In this document: positions 40,180-51,834 of the stretch, piece after piece
How positions within the stretch are numbered: the first letter of the stretch is position 1
Layout: each line of letters opens with the position of its first letter
NCBI GenBank assembly: GCA_020466095.1
Contig: CM035809.1
Span: forward strand, 21,341,869-21,405,868
Direction: 5' to 3'
Length of the DNA: 64,000 nucleotides
DNA from: Chlorops oryzae
Lineage: Eukaryota > Arthropoda > Insecta > Diptera > Chloropidae
Position numbers and translations under genes: made by a program
The notes under the pieces: generated by a model
Seen by the model: only the letters and a program-made list of their open reading frames with translations
What the model was told of the DNA's origin: nothing
Databases searched by the model: none

Positions 40180-40327
40180 ATCGAGAGCGAGAATCGAAAG
40201 GACAAGAAGAGAGCTAGATCGAATGCTGAACAAACAAAGAGATGAATTGGTTTCATACAGATACCCGACTGGAGATTTCTTCATGAGTGACATGGGCATC
40301 AGCATTCTTAAGGCTGACCACAAATGA
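40180..40327 (+). CDS. Candidate terminal exon, unknown protein
   Basis: A long pyrimidine tract ending CTTTAG at about 40174-40179 is a convincing acceptor. It opens a basic, helical-looking frame (ARIERTRRELDRMLNKQRDE) that continues through YRYPTGDFF to a TGA at 40325. No upstream exon or family was recognised, and a long minus-strand frame overlaps it, so chance is quite possible. Confidence 0.18.
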
Positions 40328-40439
40328 TCAGAATGATGACACCAGCAAGCATCAAGCTCGAATCGTGTTTTTATCAAGTTAGATCTTCGTGCTATCATTT
40401 GAATCCAAAGAAGCGATCGTGACAGGAGATTTTTGGGAT

Positions 40440-41042
40440 TCACAGGGATATGAGTGAAAACAAGTTGAGAATGGACTGGAGTCGGAATATTTTAAGGGTA
40501 CCTCCAGTACTAGGGTCTGTTAAGAAAATCACAAAAACTGCTCCAAAACCGGAAGCTTTTGAGATATTTTGATGAAATTTTATATTTGAACATATTTTGG
40601 GTGCTTAACCCTAGAAAGGTAACGCTAATGGAGAGTATGTGATGTTTACGTAAGGCGTATACGTAAATCTTCCGTAGGGTACCTGTCTAGGGTTAAAGGT
40701 TATTTTCAAAAATTGGAAAATTGGGCGTGGCAAACGGGCGTTTTTCGATAAATGTTTCCTTGACCTGAAATGGAAATGGGGCGTGTATGCCTCGTCTATA
40801 GTCATAAACATCCATCCTCTACAAAAATTTTATCGGTCCATTAGTAAGGGTACCTTCCAGTACTATGGTCTGTCACAAAAGTCCCAAAAACTGTCACAAA
40901 ATCAGAGTTTTTGAGATATTTCAATGGAATTTGGAGTTTGAGCTTATATTTAGCCCTCCGATTAAGGCTTATATAGACTAACTGTTTATCTGTGTCGGGA
41001 ATTGCATTGTCAGGTTCGACGTACTATAACACCCTTACTTGT
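40440..41042 (+). mobile_element. Truncated DINE/Helitron-like repeat (copy 1)
   Basis: It aligns with the 3' two thirds of the repeat at 53879-54793. Shared blocks include GGGTACCTCCAGTACTAGGG, GGGCGTGGCAAA and the end ACACCCTTACTTGT. The 5' part with the GTCT core is missing. A piggyBac-like MITE is inserted at 40609-40692. Confidence 0.75.
40609..40692. mobile_element. 84-base piggyBac-like MITE with empty site in window
   Basis: TTAA flanks both sides (40605-40608, 40693-40696). The ends are CCCTAGAAAGGTA and TACCTGTCTAGGG. The host repeat's other copy, near 54308, has a single TTAA at the same place, so the insertion boundaries and target duplication are fixed directly. Confidence 0.9.
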
Positions 41043-41947
41043 ATTTTATATTTAGTCGTCATAAGCCGAATGAAATCGTTAAAATTCTTAATAATTTTAT
41101 TTATTTTTTTAAATGGACATTTATCATTGACACTTCAATGGTGACATTTCCTTCTGGGAATATGACATATCCCCAAACATTTGCAAACATCAAAGAAGCA
41201 GAAAAATCCTTTTCGAAGTAATTTCATAGGCTTGAAATGGAAGCTCGTCTTCACTTATTACCCCTTCGCCATTTTTACAATTACTTTGTTGACTACGGTA
41301 AAACCGCTAATCGAATTTCCCGAAATTGCTTCGAACCGAGATTAACGATTACATTGAAGCCTCGCATATGGGAGCACTCATTTAAGGAGCATTTTTAATT
41401 GTAATGTTGAGAATTCACCATAAAAAGTTGAGGTTTTTTCGTAAGGTCCCACTGTATTACTAAAAGCTCTTTAAATGAAGGCTTTAAAGCACTCAACCAC
41501 AATGGCCCAATTCAAAAGCAACACTTTTTTTTCGAACTAAAGCCACGAATACTTTCAATATATTTTTTTTTTTATTGATTTATGTGTTCATCTACATTCG
41601 TTCAATATTTTTGAAAAAAAAAAACATCTTAAAAGTTCCGCGCCACAGCATTTTCATGAGACTCAAACGAAGACATCGACTTCGAAATCGATGTGGAAGT
41701 AATATTTTATAAAAAAAAAGGGCTTCGATTTTGTTTTTAGGTAGAAAAGAAGTCAAAGATCGATATGTTCGGGTGTGGTTTTTTTTTTTTTTTTGAGGTA
41801 TCTTTAAATTATTGCGAGGGTGCAAAAGCTACAGGAATGAGATATTTTGGTAGCCCATCATTATCTCTGATGCTTTCGTCTGCTTTCGCGTTGATCTGGG
41901 AGTTGAGCTCATTGAAGGCGAATATGTTTTGGGAATGATCATGAAGA
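41043..41947. other. Gene-free AT-rich stretch
   Basis: No exon is supported. It contains A and T runs near 41560-41800 and ends at the hAT-like element. Confidence 0.4.
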
Positions 41948-42529
41948 CAGTGGCGTAGCACAATGGGGGCACAATGAAGAAATGCCGCCCCCTCCAACTG
42001 GCCTCAATAAAAATACCTTCATAAAAATTGAAATATGATTTGACGCCCGGGGCGGCTTGGGGGGCTAGAGGAAGTTTATAGAGTTATGGACCAAAAAAAA
42101 AAAAAACCGAAAAATTCATGGCGTCCGATTTGGATGAAAATTTATATATAGAATAAGTGAAAAATGCTAAGAATTTTGGCGACAAAATTTTTTCAAGAAA
42201 CGGATTACAACTAGTCTAGTTTTGGTCTAGTTCTAAACTGGTCCAAAATGGACCAGTTTTTGAAAAAATTTTAGTGTTAAATTCTTGGAATTTTTCACTT
42301 ATTCTATATATAAATTTTCATCCAAATCGGACGCCATGAATTTTTCGGATTTTTTTTGGTCTTGGTCCATAGCTCTATAAACTTTCTCTAGCCCCCCCAA
42401 AAATGTTTGGGTTAATATCTTATAATTGTTCAATATAACACTGTGGAAAATATAAGCACTATCAAAGCACTCTTTCTCAAACACGCCACTGGTGGCTTCC
42501 CCCTTCTACCCCACCTCGCTACGCTTCTG
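41948..42529. mobile_element. HAT-like non-autonomous element with internal 145-base hairpin arms
   Basis: The ends read CAGTGGCGTAGC on the left and, inverted, CAGAAGCGTAGC on the right. The 8 bases outside are CATGAAGA and CATAAAGA, a 7/8 match expected for a hAT target duplication. Inside, 42060-42205 and 42255-42405 are near-perfect inverted arms sharing, for example, GTCCGATTTGGATGAAAATT. The spacer is itself palindromic around CTGGTCCAAAATGGACCAG. Confidence 0.8.
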
Positions 42530-43275
42530 CATAAAGAAGAGGGGTCAAAGAAGTAGAGAAGAAATGGGAGCATTTGAATTTGCGATAAAAATTTATATTT
42601 CTGTAACACATAGGAGAAGAAATGTCTACCTACCGACGTCACTCCGATAAGGCCTTCTTTAATTCTGGAAAATATGATTCTAATCAGTTTAGTCGGATCA
42701 GTTGCAGATTTGCTTAGAAAAAGAAATAGATCGAAAATAAGATTTCCAAGTTATAGATCAAATTAATATTTATTTGCCACGGATGTGATTAGGTACAGTC
42801 GAACAATCATAATTCGAACTGAATATCTTTGGTGAGAGCCTGACATATGTAACATTCTTTCGCTCGAAGTCTGCACAAGTCGAACAAATTCTATGGACTA
42901 TGGAGATTCTAGTTATCAAAGTTTGCCTGTAGTTTTGTGGCATCAAGAGATCAAATCTGAGGTCAGAATCTGGTATACAAAACTTTTATTTCAATTAAAG
43001 AAGTGGCCTTTGGTAGGGCATAAATTCTTCTTGAACCAGACCTATTATTTAAATTTGAAACAAGATTTTTAATCATTACAATTTTTTGACGATTAATCGT
43101 AAACGATTAATAATTTTTTTAAAGATTTTTATATGTATATAGTCATTAGGATTGCAAAATAATTGTAAAATACTTAATTGGTATTATTTAATGCCCTGAC
43201 AACTATACTCAAACTAGTTGTAATTTGAAGACTATTTGTTATTTCGGTAATATGTTTTACAACTAGCTTAACAAC
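42530..43275. other. Gene-free stretch
   Basis: No exon, RNA or clear repeat was recognised. Confidence 0.4.
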
Positions 43276-43363
43276 TACAGTCGACTCTCGATAATTGGAA
43301 ACTCGAGGGACTCTTAAAATATTACGAATTATCGAGTATTTAAATTAAAGAGAGTCGACTGTA
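43276..43363. mobile_element. Very short pogo-like MITE, TA target
   Basis: TA lies at both edges. The ends CAGTCGACTCTC and GAGAGTCGACTG are perfectly inverted, with a further CGATAATT and AATTATCG pair inside. The element is only 84 bases between the TA dinucleotides. Confidence 0.75.
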
Positions 43364-43404
43364 TAAAGATATTTTGTAGGGAACTCATGATCAGCTCTAA
43401 AAGT

Positions 43405-44000
43405 CATAAAAAGTAATCCCGATTAAATTTTGATTAGTTCAATTGATTTAAAAAAAAATTTTTTTTATTATTTAATATATTAAATAAAAATAATCCAGAT
43501 GAATTTTGGATTATCTTCAATTAAATATAAATTATTTTAATCAATTAATTTAAATCAAAACTCCTTGAAAATAATCTTGATTTAATCAAGATTATTTTTT
43601 TATTATTATTTTAATCAGTTCACATTTTTTCGTTAATCCGATATAATCCCAATTATTTAAATTTTAAATTTAATTTTACTTCATTTTTAAGATGATTGAA
43701 AAATCAAAATTATTTAAAAAATTATTAAATATAATCCCAACTAAATTTGGATTCTTTCGATTTGTTTTTAAAGAAAATAACCTCAATTATTTAATGAACT
43801 AAATAAAAATAATTCCGATTGAATTTAGATTATTTTAATATTTTTTTTCCTGAATTTTAATATAAATCAAAATTCATTAAAATCAACATAAATTTAATCA
43901 AAATTTATTAATCAATTGAATCAAATTTTTATCAAATTTAATCAAAATAATCAACCTGTAATCTGATTACTTTTTGATTATTTTGAAAAGTTATTTTTGG
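43405..44000. repeat. Degenerate AT-rich repeat with TAATCCCGATTAAATTTKGAT-like cores
   Basis: Variants of a TAATCC...GATT...AAATTT...GATTATTT phrase recur near 43412, 43490, 43565, 43640, 43732 and 43808. Spacing is irregular. It reads as a decayed tandem or palindromic array. Confidence 0.5.
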
Positions 44001-44420
44001 GTTTTTTTTATCAATATGAAGTAACCCCAATTATTCTAGGATTATTTTCCAAGTCGAATCATTTATTTTTGGATATGAATATAATAATATTTATAATCGT
44101 TATTTGAACCCCAAAAAAGTAATTTGATCGATAAGAATAACATAGTTATTAATTAAAAAACTAATCGATAGTTAATAGGTCTGTGTTCAAGCCACTTCAG
44201 TTTCTAATGCAAGGGGCTTTTACCAATGGCGTTTATGGAATGATGGACTACGGTTCAGAAGAAGTGCTTAGGTCCACTTACTTATCCTTTATTGAAGCCT
44301 TCATTTATCCCGGCTTGACTGTATATGAAGCACTGATCTCTTTCCTAATATTCTAGTTTATTTAAAAAAAAAAACTCCTTCAAAGGTAAGCAGACGTTAC
44401 ATGCATACATATTCAATTAA

Positions 44421-44965
44421 ATACCCAGCGGAAAAATAATCTCCTGCATGACAATGTCATCAGTGATGTCATCGATGACATACAGGTGACATTGTCATGC
44501 ATGACATCTTGGAGGACATTTCATCGTGGAGGGATGCTGTTCATGTGCTTGAATCTCATTGGCTATTGAAATTTAAATAAGGTCTTAGCGTCAGTTGAAC
44601 GTTAGCATGAAGTGGCGTAGATGATGAGTGCATCCGAATCGCGGGTTCGATCCCTGGCTGAGGCGAACAAAAATTGTTAAAAATAGATTTTTTAAAATTT
44701 TCGAAATATTCAAAGAGAGCGCAAAGAAGAGAGTTATCAAAGTGGTTTCTATAAATTGACATTTAAAGAGAAAAAGAGCAATGTGCTGCTCTCAAATGCA
44801 TTTTTCGCTATCGCACCTCCTAGCATGACATTGTCACCGGTGAAATCACTGTCCAACTCCTGTACAAATGTCATGCTAGGCGTCCTACGAATTGTCACGC
44901 ATGCCAGGGTGACAAGTCACCCTGACTTCACCGGTGATGTCAGGGTGACATTTCCCGCTGGGTAT
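44421..44965. mobile_element. Element with ATACCCAGCGG ends and TGACATTGTCA subterminal repeats
   Basis: Inverted ends are ATACCCAGCGGAAAA on the left and TTTCCCGCTGGGTAT on the right. Inside each end are clusters of TGACATTGTCA, GTGACA and GATGTCA words, and CACCGGTGA palindromes on the right. The middle (about 44560-44760) holds a different, tRNA-like insertion. No transposase was seen. Confidence 0.75.
44600..44670 (+). ncRNA. tRNA-like segment (possible SINE head)
   Basis: A box-A-like TGGCGTAGATGATGAG starts at 44613, and a box-B match GGTTCGATCC is at 44644-44653, about 31 bases later, as in a tRNA or tRNA-derived SINE. The T arm can fold, but I could not build a proper acceptor stem, so it is not a functional tRNA. 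It lies within a DNA-transposon-like element. Confidence 0.4.
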
Positions 44966-45795
44966 ACACACATAACAACACACACACACACACACGCAAA
45001 GGTATTTATCCGGCAGGATTTAGGCTCAGACGAAATTCTTTCTATCTGCAAAAAATCCGAAATTTTTGCGAAATGCAAATTTTTTCGGCTTCTTTTGTTT
45101 CTTTTTTTTTTGTCTTCTCTTCCTCTTTTTCGGTAGTGTTTTCGTGCACTCGTTTTTGTAATTTCTTTCTGTAATCCTCTGGAAGGCTCAGGGATTTGCG
45201 AAGATCGTTGCTTAACAAAACAATTTTTTTTTTTCAAAAAAATTCTTTTCTCTTTCCTTTCTTACCTTTTGTTGTTGTTGTTCGTTGTCGTTGCGTTTAT
45301 TTTTCTTCGTTTGGCAAAGATTTATCTTTTGTCTTATGTCTTTCAACTTCCGCTACTACATGGACCATCATTCCAGCCATCCATCTATCCATCCATACCG
45401 ATCGTAATTTGATATGCATGTTTGTAAAGCCTCGAAAAGAAAAATACGTTCACGAACAAGTAGGCAAGTATTTCGGTGCGTTTCAATGTTTTAAGCCGAA
45501 ATTTTAATGAAAGAAGCAGATGTTTGAAATCCAAAAAGGATGAGAGATAAAAAAAAAAGAAAGAAAAAAAGAACGAAAACGAAAACAAGTAAGCAATGCG
45601 AAGGTATGCTGAGGATATTTGAGGAAACTGGAAGGAGTTTAGTTGATAGATACTGTACTTGTTGATTGAATGGAGCTTTTAAGAAATTGGTGGGAGGAAA
45701 TAATAAAATTAATAGCAATTCCGGTTACTTATTGATCAGTCTTTTTCTCTTTTCTTTCACTCTCTCAATATTTCACCCTTTGCATCACTCTTTCT
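44966..45795. other. Gene-free stretch with short simple repeats
   Basis: A CA tract lies at about 44978-44995, T runs are frequent, and GTTGTTGTTGTT is near 45270. No exon is supported. Confidence 0.4.
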
Positions 45796-46277
45796 TCTCT
45801 TTATTTTTCGTTTGTTCTCTTTCTGTCTCAATTTTTCTTTCTCTTGCTCTCTTTTTCTCTCTGTTACTCTCTCTCCCTCTCTCTTGCTCTATCTCTTACT
45901 CTATATGTTACTGCCTTCTCACTTCGTCTCTCTTAATCTATCTTAATCTCTTTCTTATCTCTTCTCTTACTCTTCTTCTTTCTCTCTCTTACTCTCTCTT
46001 ACTCTCTCTTACTCTCTCTTACTCTCTCTCTCTTACTCTCTCTTACTCTCTCTTACTCTCCTTACTCTCTTTACTCTCTCTTACTCTCTCTTACTCTCTC
46101 TCTACTCTCTCTTACTCTCTCTTACTCTCTCTTACTCTCTTACTCTCTCTTACTCTCTCTTTCTTCTCTCTCTTACGCTCTCTTTACTTCCGCTCTTACT
46201 CTCTTCTCTCTCTCTCATCTCTTTCTCTCCCTTACTCTCTTTCTCTTCTCTTCTCTCTCTTATCTCTCTTCTTCTCA

Positions 46278-46310
<33 letters not shown>

Positions 46311-46408
46311 ACTCCTCTCTTTCTCTCTCCCTCTTATCTTATCATCATTTTATCTCTCTCTTTCTCTCTCTTCTCTTCTTTTCTCTCTCTCTCTCTTCTC
46401 TACTCTCT

Positions 46409-46495
<87 letters not shown>

Positions 46496-46565
46496 CCTTT
46501 CTCTCTCTCTCTCTTCTCGTCTCTCTCTCCTCTCTGCTCTCTTCTCTCTCTTCTCTCTCTTCTCT

Positions 46566-46597
<32 letters not shown>

Positions 46598-46610
46598 TCT
46601 CTGTATTTTT
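45796..46610. repeat. Long (CT)n array
   Basis: About 800 bases of CTCTCT and CTCTTA variants. A block near 45985-46140 is a CTCTCTTA octamer array, which grades into pure CT near 46420-46600. The long frames it creates on either strand are repeat artefacts. Confidence 0.95.
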
Positions 46611-48185
46611 CGCCCACTACACCATCACCTAATTGCCTTTTCCCAGTCTTCGTTTTAAAATTGATCGATAACATCTCAATAAGTTTGAAAAAATCCCTTC
46701 GATCGCCACAGATTTCGGAAAAATCCCTGACATCCCACACGACAATAAATTCCATCTCCGAGAACTCAGCCGACATCTTCGAAAATGTGACAATTTCATT
46801 GCATAAATATCAAAGCATGTCGAATTCCATTTGAAGCTGGCGTATTTTATGACCTTTTTGGATCGTTTATTACCAAAAATCAAAGTCCATTGTTTCAGTG
46901 ATTTGAGGCATAGCTGCAGACGTACATTACATACAAACGTGCATCTCTCCGCAGACAAGACACAACAGATTGTTCAATTAACAGTCATCATTGCAGCAAG
47001 ATCAGCAAGGGCAGATGCAATTTTTTTGGGTTTCGCTGCAACTTGAAAAAAAAATATAAAAAAATAATAAAACCAGACAAAAACGTTTTAAAGGGCTGCC
47101 ACCGAAAGAATGGGTTGAAAATGTGCATTTTTTTATCCAACACTTACAGACTTATTCGCAAACAAACAAACACACACACACACACGTATGCATGTATACA
47201 TTCACATCATTATCGTCGTCATCAAGCAACTGGTCTCATCTCCTTTTAAGGCTGTTAAATAAATTGTAGCGACAGGTGTTTCCATGTATTTTCGTGTGTC
47301 TAAATATTCATGCGTTGCCAAAAATACAAAAGACGAACACTCAAAGGAACAAAAAAAAAAATACAAAATAAAAATAAAAAATAGAAAAAAATCTTTCCCA
47401 GCCGGCTTCGCAAAGTCCCCGAAAAAAAAAGAATCAAAAAGCTTGACTTAAGTCCAACGAGCAGCAGCAGCATCCTCTGTGTGGGAGCATTTTGTCCGCA
47501 ACATGTTGCGCCATATGCATGATGTTGCCAGTTAGCTTTTTTATTGAGGAAACCGAAAAGAGCAAGCTGAAAGTTACTTACACCTTTGAGTTGGTCCATT
47601 TTCACTGATATTCTGATATTCTTTCGACAGCGAGACGAAAAAAATCATCAATTATCGGTTTTACATAATACGTATGGAGCATACAACTATGCTCATCTCC
47701 GGTTAAATCATCTTCGCAGCTGTTACTTCCTCTGCTCATTAAAAAACAAAAAAAAAAACAAAAAACAAAGAAATGAAACAATAAAAAATTGCCTTTGATT
47801 TTCGACTTTTTCAGGATATTATTGGAACAATATAATCGCATTGAGAGGAGACCATGCTTTAGGGGCCGATAAGCCAAAAAAAAAATGTCAACATCGGAAA
47901 GTTTCGACGAAATTCTTTTGATTTCAATTGAACGTTGCCGATGCAGTCAATGATCTCTGTTTTGGACCTCAGCGTACAAGGGAGAATAAAGTCACTGCTG
48001 GAGAGGATATTGGAGGATCAAATACACTGAAAGTAAAAAGAAAAGAATTACCTATGAGGTCACTGTAGAAAAAATAAGTTACAGAGGAAGTCTGTAAAGA
48101 AACTTTCGGTTATATTCGAATTTTCGGTTTTATAAGGACACAATCATTGAAGTCCAGACTATAGCTAACAATAACTCTAATACTT
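46611..48185. other. Gene-free, unique-looking stretch
   Basis: No exon is supported. It includes a CA tract near 47165-47185 and a (CAG)n run near 47460-47472. Its balanced composition makes it a candidate for conserved non-coding DNA. Confidence 0.4.
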
Positions 48186-49280
48186 CCATATTCTCATTCT
48201 CTCTCACCCTCACTTACTTTCTCATCCTCACTCACTCTACCAGCCTCACTCACTCTTCACCTTCTTACCCTCTCACCCACACTTCCACTCTCCTCTTTCC
48301 GTCCCCTTCTTTCAGTATTTCTCACTTTCTCTTATATTTTATAATTACTCTCTCTTTTTCTCTCTCTCTCTCTTACTCTCTCTCTCTTCTCTCTACTATC
48401 TCTCTCTTACTATCTCTCTCTTACTATCTCTCTCTTACTATCTCTCTCTTACTATCTCTCTTTACTATTCTCTTACTTTCTTCTCTTACTCTATCTCTTC
48501 CCTCTTCTCTCTTTCTCTCTCTCGTCTCTCTCTCTCTCCTCATCTTACTCTCTATATCATACTCTTCTCTATCTCTCTCTCTCTTTCTCTCTCTCTTCTC
48601 TCTATTCTCTATTACTCTACTCTCTTACTCTCTCTTACTCTCTTCTCCTCTCTCTTCCTCTCTCTTCCTCTCTCTTCCTCTCTCTCTCTCTTCCTCTCTC
48701 CTCTCTCTTACCTCTCTCTTCCTCTCTCTATTCCTCTCATTCTTCCTATTCTCTAATCCTGCTCTTTCCTCGTCTCTTACATACTCTCTTCCTCTCTCTT
48801 CCTCTCTCTTCTCTCTCTCCTTCTCTCCTCTCTCTCCTCTCTCCTTCTCTCTCTCTTCTCTCCTTCCTCTTCTTCCTCTCTCTCCTCTCTTCCTCTCTCT
48901 TCACCTCTTCCTCTTTTCCTCTCTCTTCCTCTCTCTCCTCTCTCTTCTCTCTCTTCCTCTCTCTTCCTCTCTCTTCCTCTCTCTTCCTCTCTCTTCCTCT
49001 CTCTTTCCTCTCTCTTCCTCTCTTTCTCTCTACTCAGTCTCTCTTACTCACTCTTATATCTTACTCACTCTTTACTTTCTCTTATCACTCTTACTCACTC
49101 TTACTCACTCTTACTCATCTTACTCACTCTTACTCACTCTACTCACTCTTACATCGGTCTAACTCACTCTTACTCCCTATCCGTCACTTCTATATCTCCA
49201 TGCTCCCTCTCTCTCTCTCTCTATCTTACTCTCTCTCTCTCTCACTCTCTATCTCTCTATTACTCTATCCCTCTCGTTCT
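48186..49280. repeat. Long mixed (CT)n array
   Basis: About 1.1 kb of pyrimidine repeat. Sub-arrays include CTCTCTTACTAT near 48390-48460, CTCTCTTC near 48650-49015, and CTCACTCTTA near 49040-49150, each a local expansion of a different 8-12 base unit. Confidence 0.95.
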
Positions 49281-50975
49281 CCCTATTTCCCCGGAAACCT
49301 GCTTTTCCTAGACGCTCAGTGTGACATATTGGATCAAATGAATAAAAATTTTATTGATCTTCCTTCTAAGACATTCATCCTAGAAGTACGTCGACTTTGA
49401 TTGATGGACCATGCTTATTCTTTAAAGAGCAATGTATAATTTCTGGTTACTCTTTAAGAATCTTACTCAAAATGGACTTTTTTGGTCTCTGATCTAAATT
49501 CCTTAATTTTTTATTATTTCATCCTTCAGCAACACGTAATTTATTAATACTCCTCTTTATCCTAAAACGCAAGATCTGCATTCACAAAAGAAATTAGAGT
49601 TAACTCAACGTTCTGCAGTTGTGCAGCCCATCGAAAACGTAAGACATAAAAAAAGGAACGAGTTGCATTACAAAACAAAGGTGTTCAGAATTCACATGTT
49701 CTAACTTCAATTTCGTTTTCTTTCAGTTACTCAGCTCTTAAGCCCGGTCAGATCCGAAAGGGACCACAGATTTGCTTTAATTCAAAACAACAGGATAATG
49801 ACATTTTTCATAAACAACAAGGTGTACCTACATTCAGTTTACAGTTGTGCAAGATCACTTCTAAATTTCTAGGGAATTTTCATTCACCAAGCTAGAAAGG
49901 AAGTAGAAATCGAAAAAGGGAGTACCAAATTCTAACAAAATTTTAATGTCTAAAACAGGTTGTAAAATTTTATAAACTGAAAAACATATATGAGTTAACC
50001 GAGGTCTCACATATTTAAGGTTTTGGCAGAACCGACATTTAAATCTAAGGATATTATACATCACAAGTAGAAAGGATATAAAGAAAAAAATGTCGAAGAT
50101 GTTAAAATTCAATCAAAATGGTTTTAAGGTCCAATGATCGGTTGACTCATTCGGATTTCGCCATCCGAAAACATAAATAGTATAGTTTCAGACCGATGGG
50201 GATTCACTATTTTTTCTATTTAATTCGAGAGTATCGAAAAATTTATACCAGGAACAAAATTATCTTATTATACCATTGTCTGACATACCTAATATCCATG
50301 TCTGGTCTCTCGGTATGACTCCGCCAAGTGATTAGGGTTCCCAAACTATATGGGAATTTTGGCCCCCAGTTTTTTTTCGTAGTCGGATCTTTTCATTGAT
50401 ATCCTTATGAGAACTAAAACTCAAGGAAACCCATCTTCTGCACCATATGTAAAGCTACAAAAATACTAGAGAATACTAGAGAAAGAAAACTAGAAGGAAA
50501 ATTTTGGAAAATGTGGTCGGGAACGTAGGAGAAAAACACTGGGACGGAAATGCCCATACTTTAAAATATCCTTCAACTTCTTGACTAGATGTAAAAACTG
50601 GTACGGTATGCCCTAATCTTTTTCTTGATATCTCAAAAAAAGTAGGAATCCTTGAGACCCAATAGAAACCATTCGAAACTATAACTTATGTTTAAAAACA
50701 CACCTCTGGAAGACCACCATATTCAAGTACCTTACCTAAGGAAGAAAAATCATAATTCTCAGGTAGGCTCAAGGCATAAGTCGATCAATTCGAATCAAAG
50801 AACAATCTAATGTTTATGCATTTGACCCATTACGTCACACTGATGGCCTAGGAAAATCAGGCTTGTAGGTTGATATTGAGAGAAAGAGAGAGACACGTTT
50901 CAATAAAGGTCCTTTTGATGCTGAGCACCTGAAAGGAGAAACAAGAGTGTTGCATTTTCGCTCTTGGGCTTCTTT
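49281..50975. other. Gene-free stretch
   Basis: No exon, RNA or clear repeat was recognised. Confidence 0.4.
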
Positions 50976-51480
50976 TACCTCTCTCTCTCTCTCTCTCTCT
51001 TCATCTTCGAACTTATTCTCTCTCCATCTGTCACTCTCACCTCTCTTCTCTCGAATCTCTCTCTCTCTCTCTCATCTTGTTCGAATTTATTCTCTCCCCT
51101 TCTATCACTCTCTCCTCCTCCCTCTCTCTATCTCTCTCTCTCTCATCTTGTTCGAACCATGATACAAGAAAACAAGATAGCGCCACTTCAGTACCGCTAT
51201 TTTGAGGCTCTCTTTGAGAGCCGAAATTTGAGTTTGTGAAGTCACTGAGCGAATCAATTGTTGTTGTTTCCCATGCTATTCAAAAAAGTAAAAAACTGGT
51301 TTAACATGGGAAACAACAACAACGAATACGCGATTTTGAGTTTGTGACGTTTCCTCTCTTAATTGGCGCTATCTTGTTTTCTTGTATCATGGTTCGAACT
51401 TATTCTCTCTCCATCTGTCACTCTCTCCTTCTCCCTCTCTATCTCCTTCTCTAACTCTCTCTCTCTCACTCTGTTTCTCG
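50976..51480. repeat. 71-base CT-rich minisatellite interrupted by a MITE
   Basis: Units beginning CATCTT(GTT)CGAACTTATTC occur at about 51001, 51073 and 51144, each followed by CCATCTGTCACTCTC-type and CT-rich sequence. The third unit is split by the element at 51158-51391 and resumes at 51392. Confidence 0.8.
51158..51391. mobile_element. MITE with CATGATACAAG ends
   Basis: Perfect inverted ends begin CATGATACAAGAAAACAAGA and continue to GATAGCGCCA. An inner pair, TTGTTGTTTCCCATG and CATGGGAAACAACAA, lies nearer the centre. GTTCGAAC is present on both sides, and neighbouring minisatellite units show it only once, so it is an 8-base target duplication. Confidence 0.88.
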
Positions 51481-51800
51481 CAGTCTTCCTCTCGCTTTCG
51501 CTCCTTTCAATATTTCACGCTCTCCTTTGCAAATTCATTTTGTGGCATTCAACTACAATCGACGTTAAAGGGCAGGTGTTTGGCGACCCATCGATGAAAA
51601 TAACAATAAAAATTTTCAAACAGCAACAACAACGAACGACAGCTCAAAAGAGTATTCAAAAAGAAAGTCGAGAAACGATTTTGTTTTTATTTTTTCTGAT
51701 GGCATTTTTGCGAACCCAAAAATCGTGACATCGAGAAAAGTGAAGACACCTTGACTTAAAAGGACGTCCGTCCGATTACTCGTCTCTCTCTCCCTCTCTC

Positions 51801-51834
<34 letters not shown>

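Noticed and set aside
44600..44670. A functional tRNA gene.
   Set aside because: Box A and box B are present, but no acceptor stem or convincing anticodon arm can be drawn; it was kept only as a tRNA-like segment.
44756..45136. A 126-residue plus-strand frame.
   Set aside because: It spans the end of the ATACCCAGCGG element and a CA repeat, and has no recognisable domain.
45666..46658. A 330-residue serine/leucine-rich frame, and an overlapping arginine/glutamate-rich frame on the other strand.
   Set aside because: Both are direct translations of a (CT)n/(GA)n array and would arise in any such repeat.
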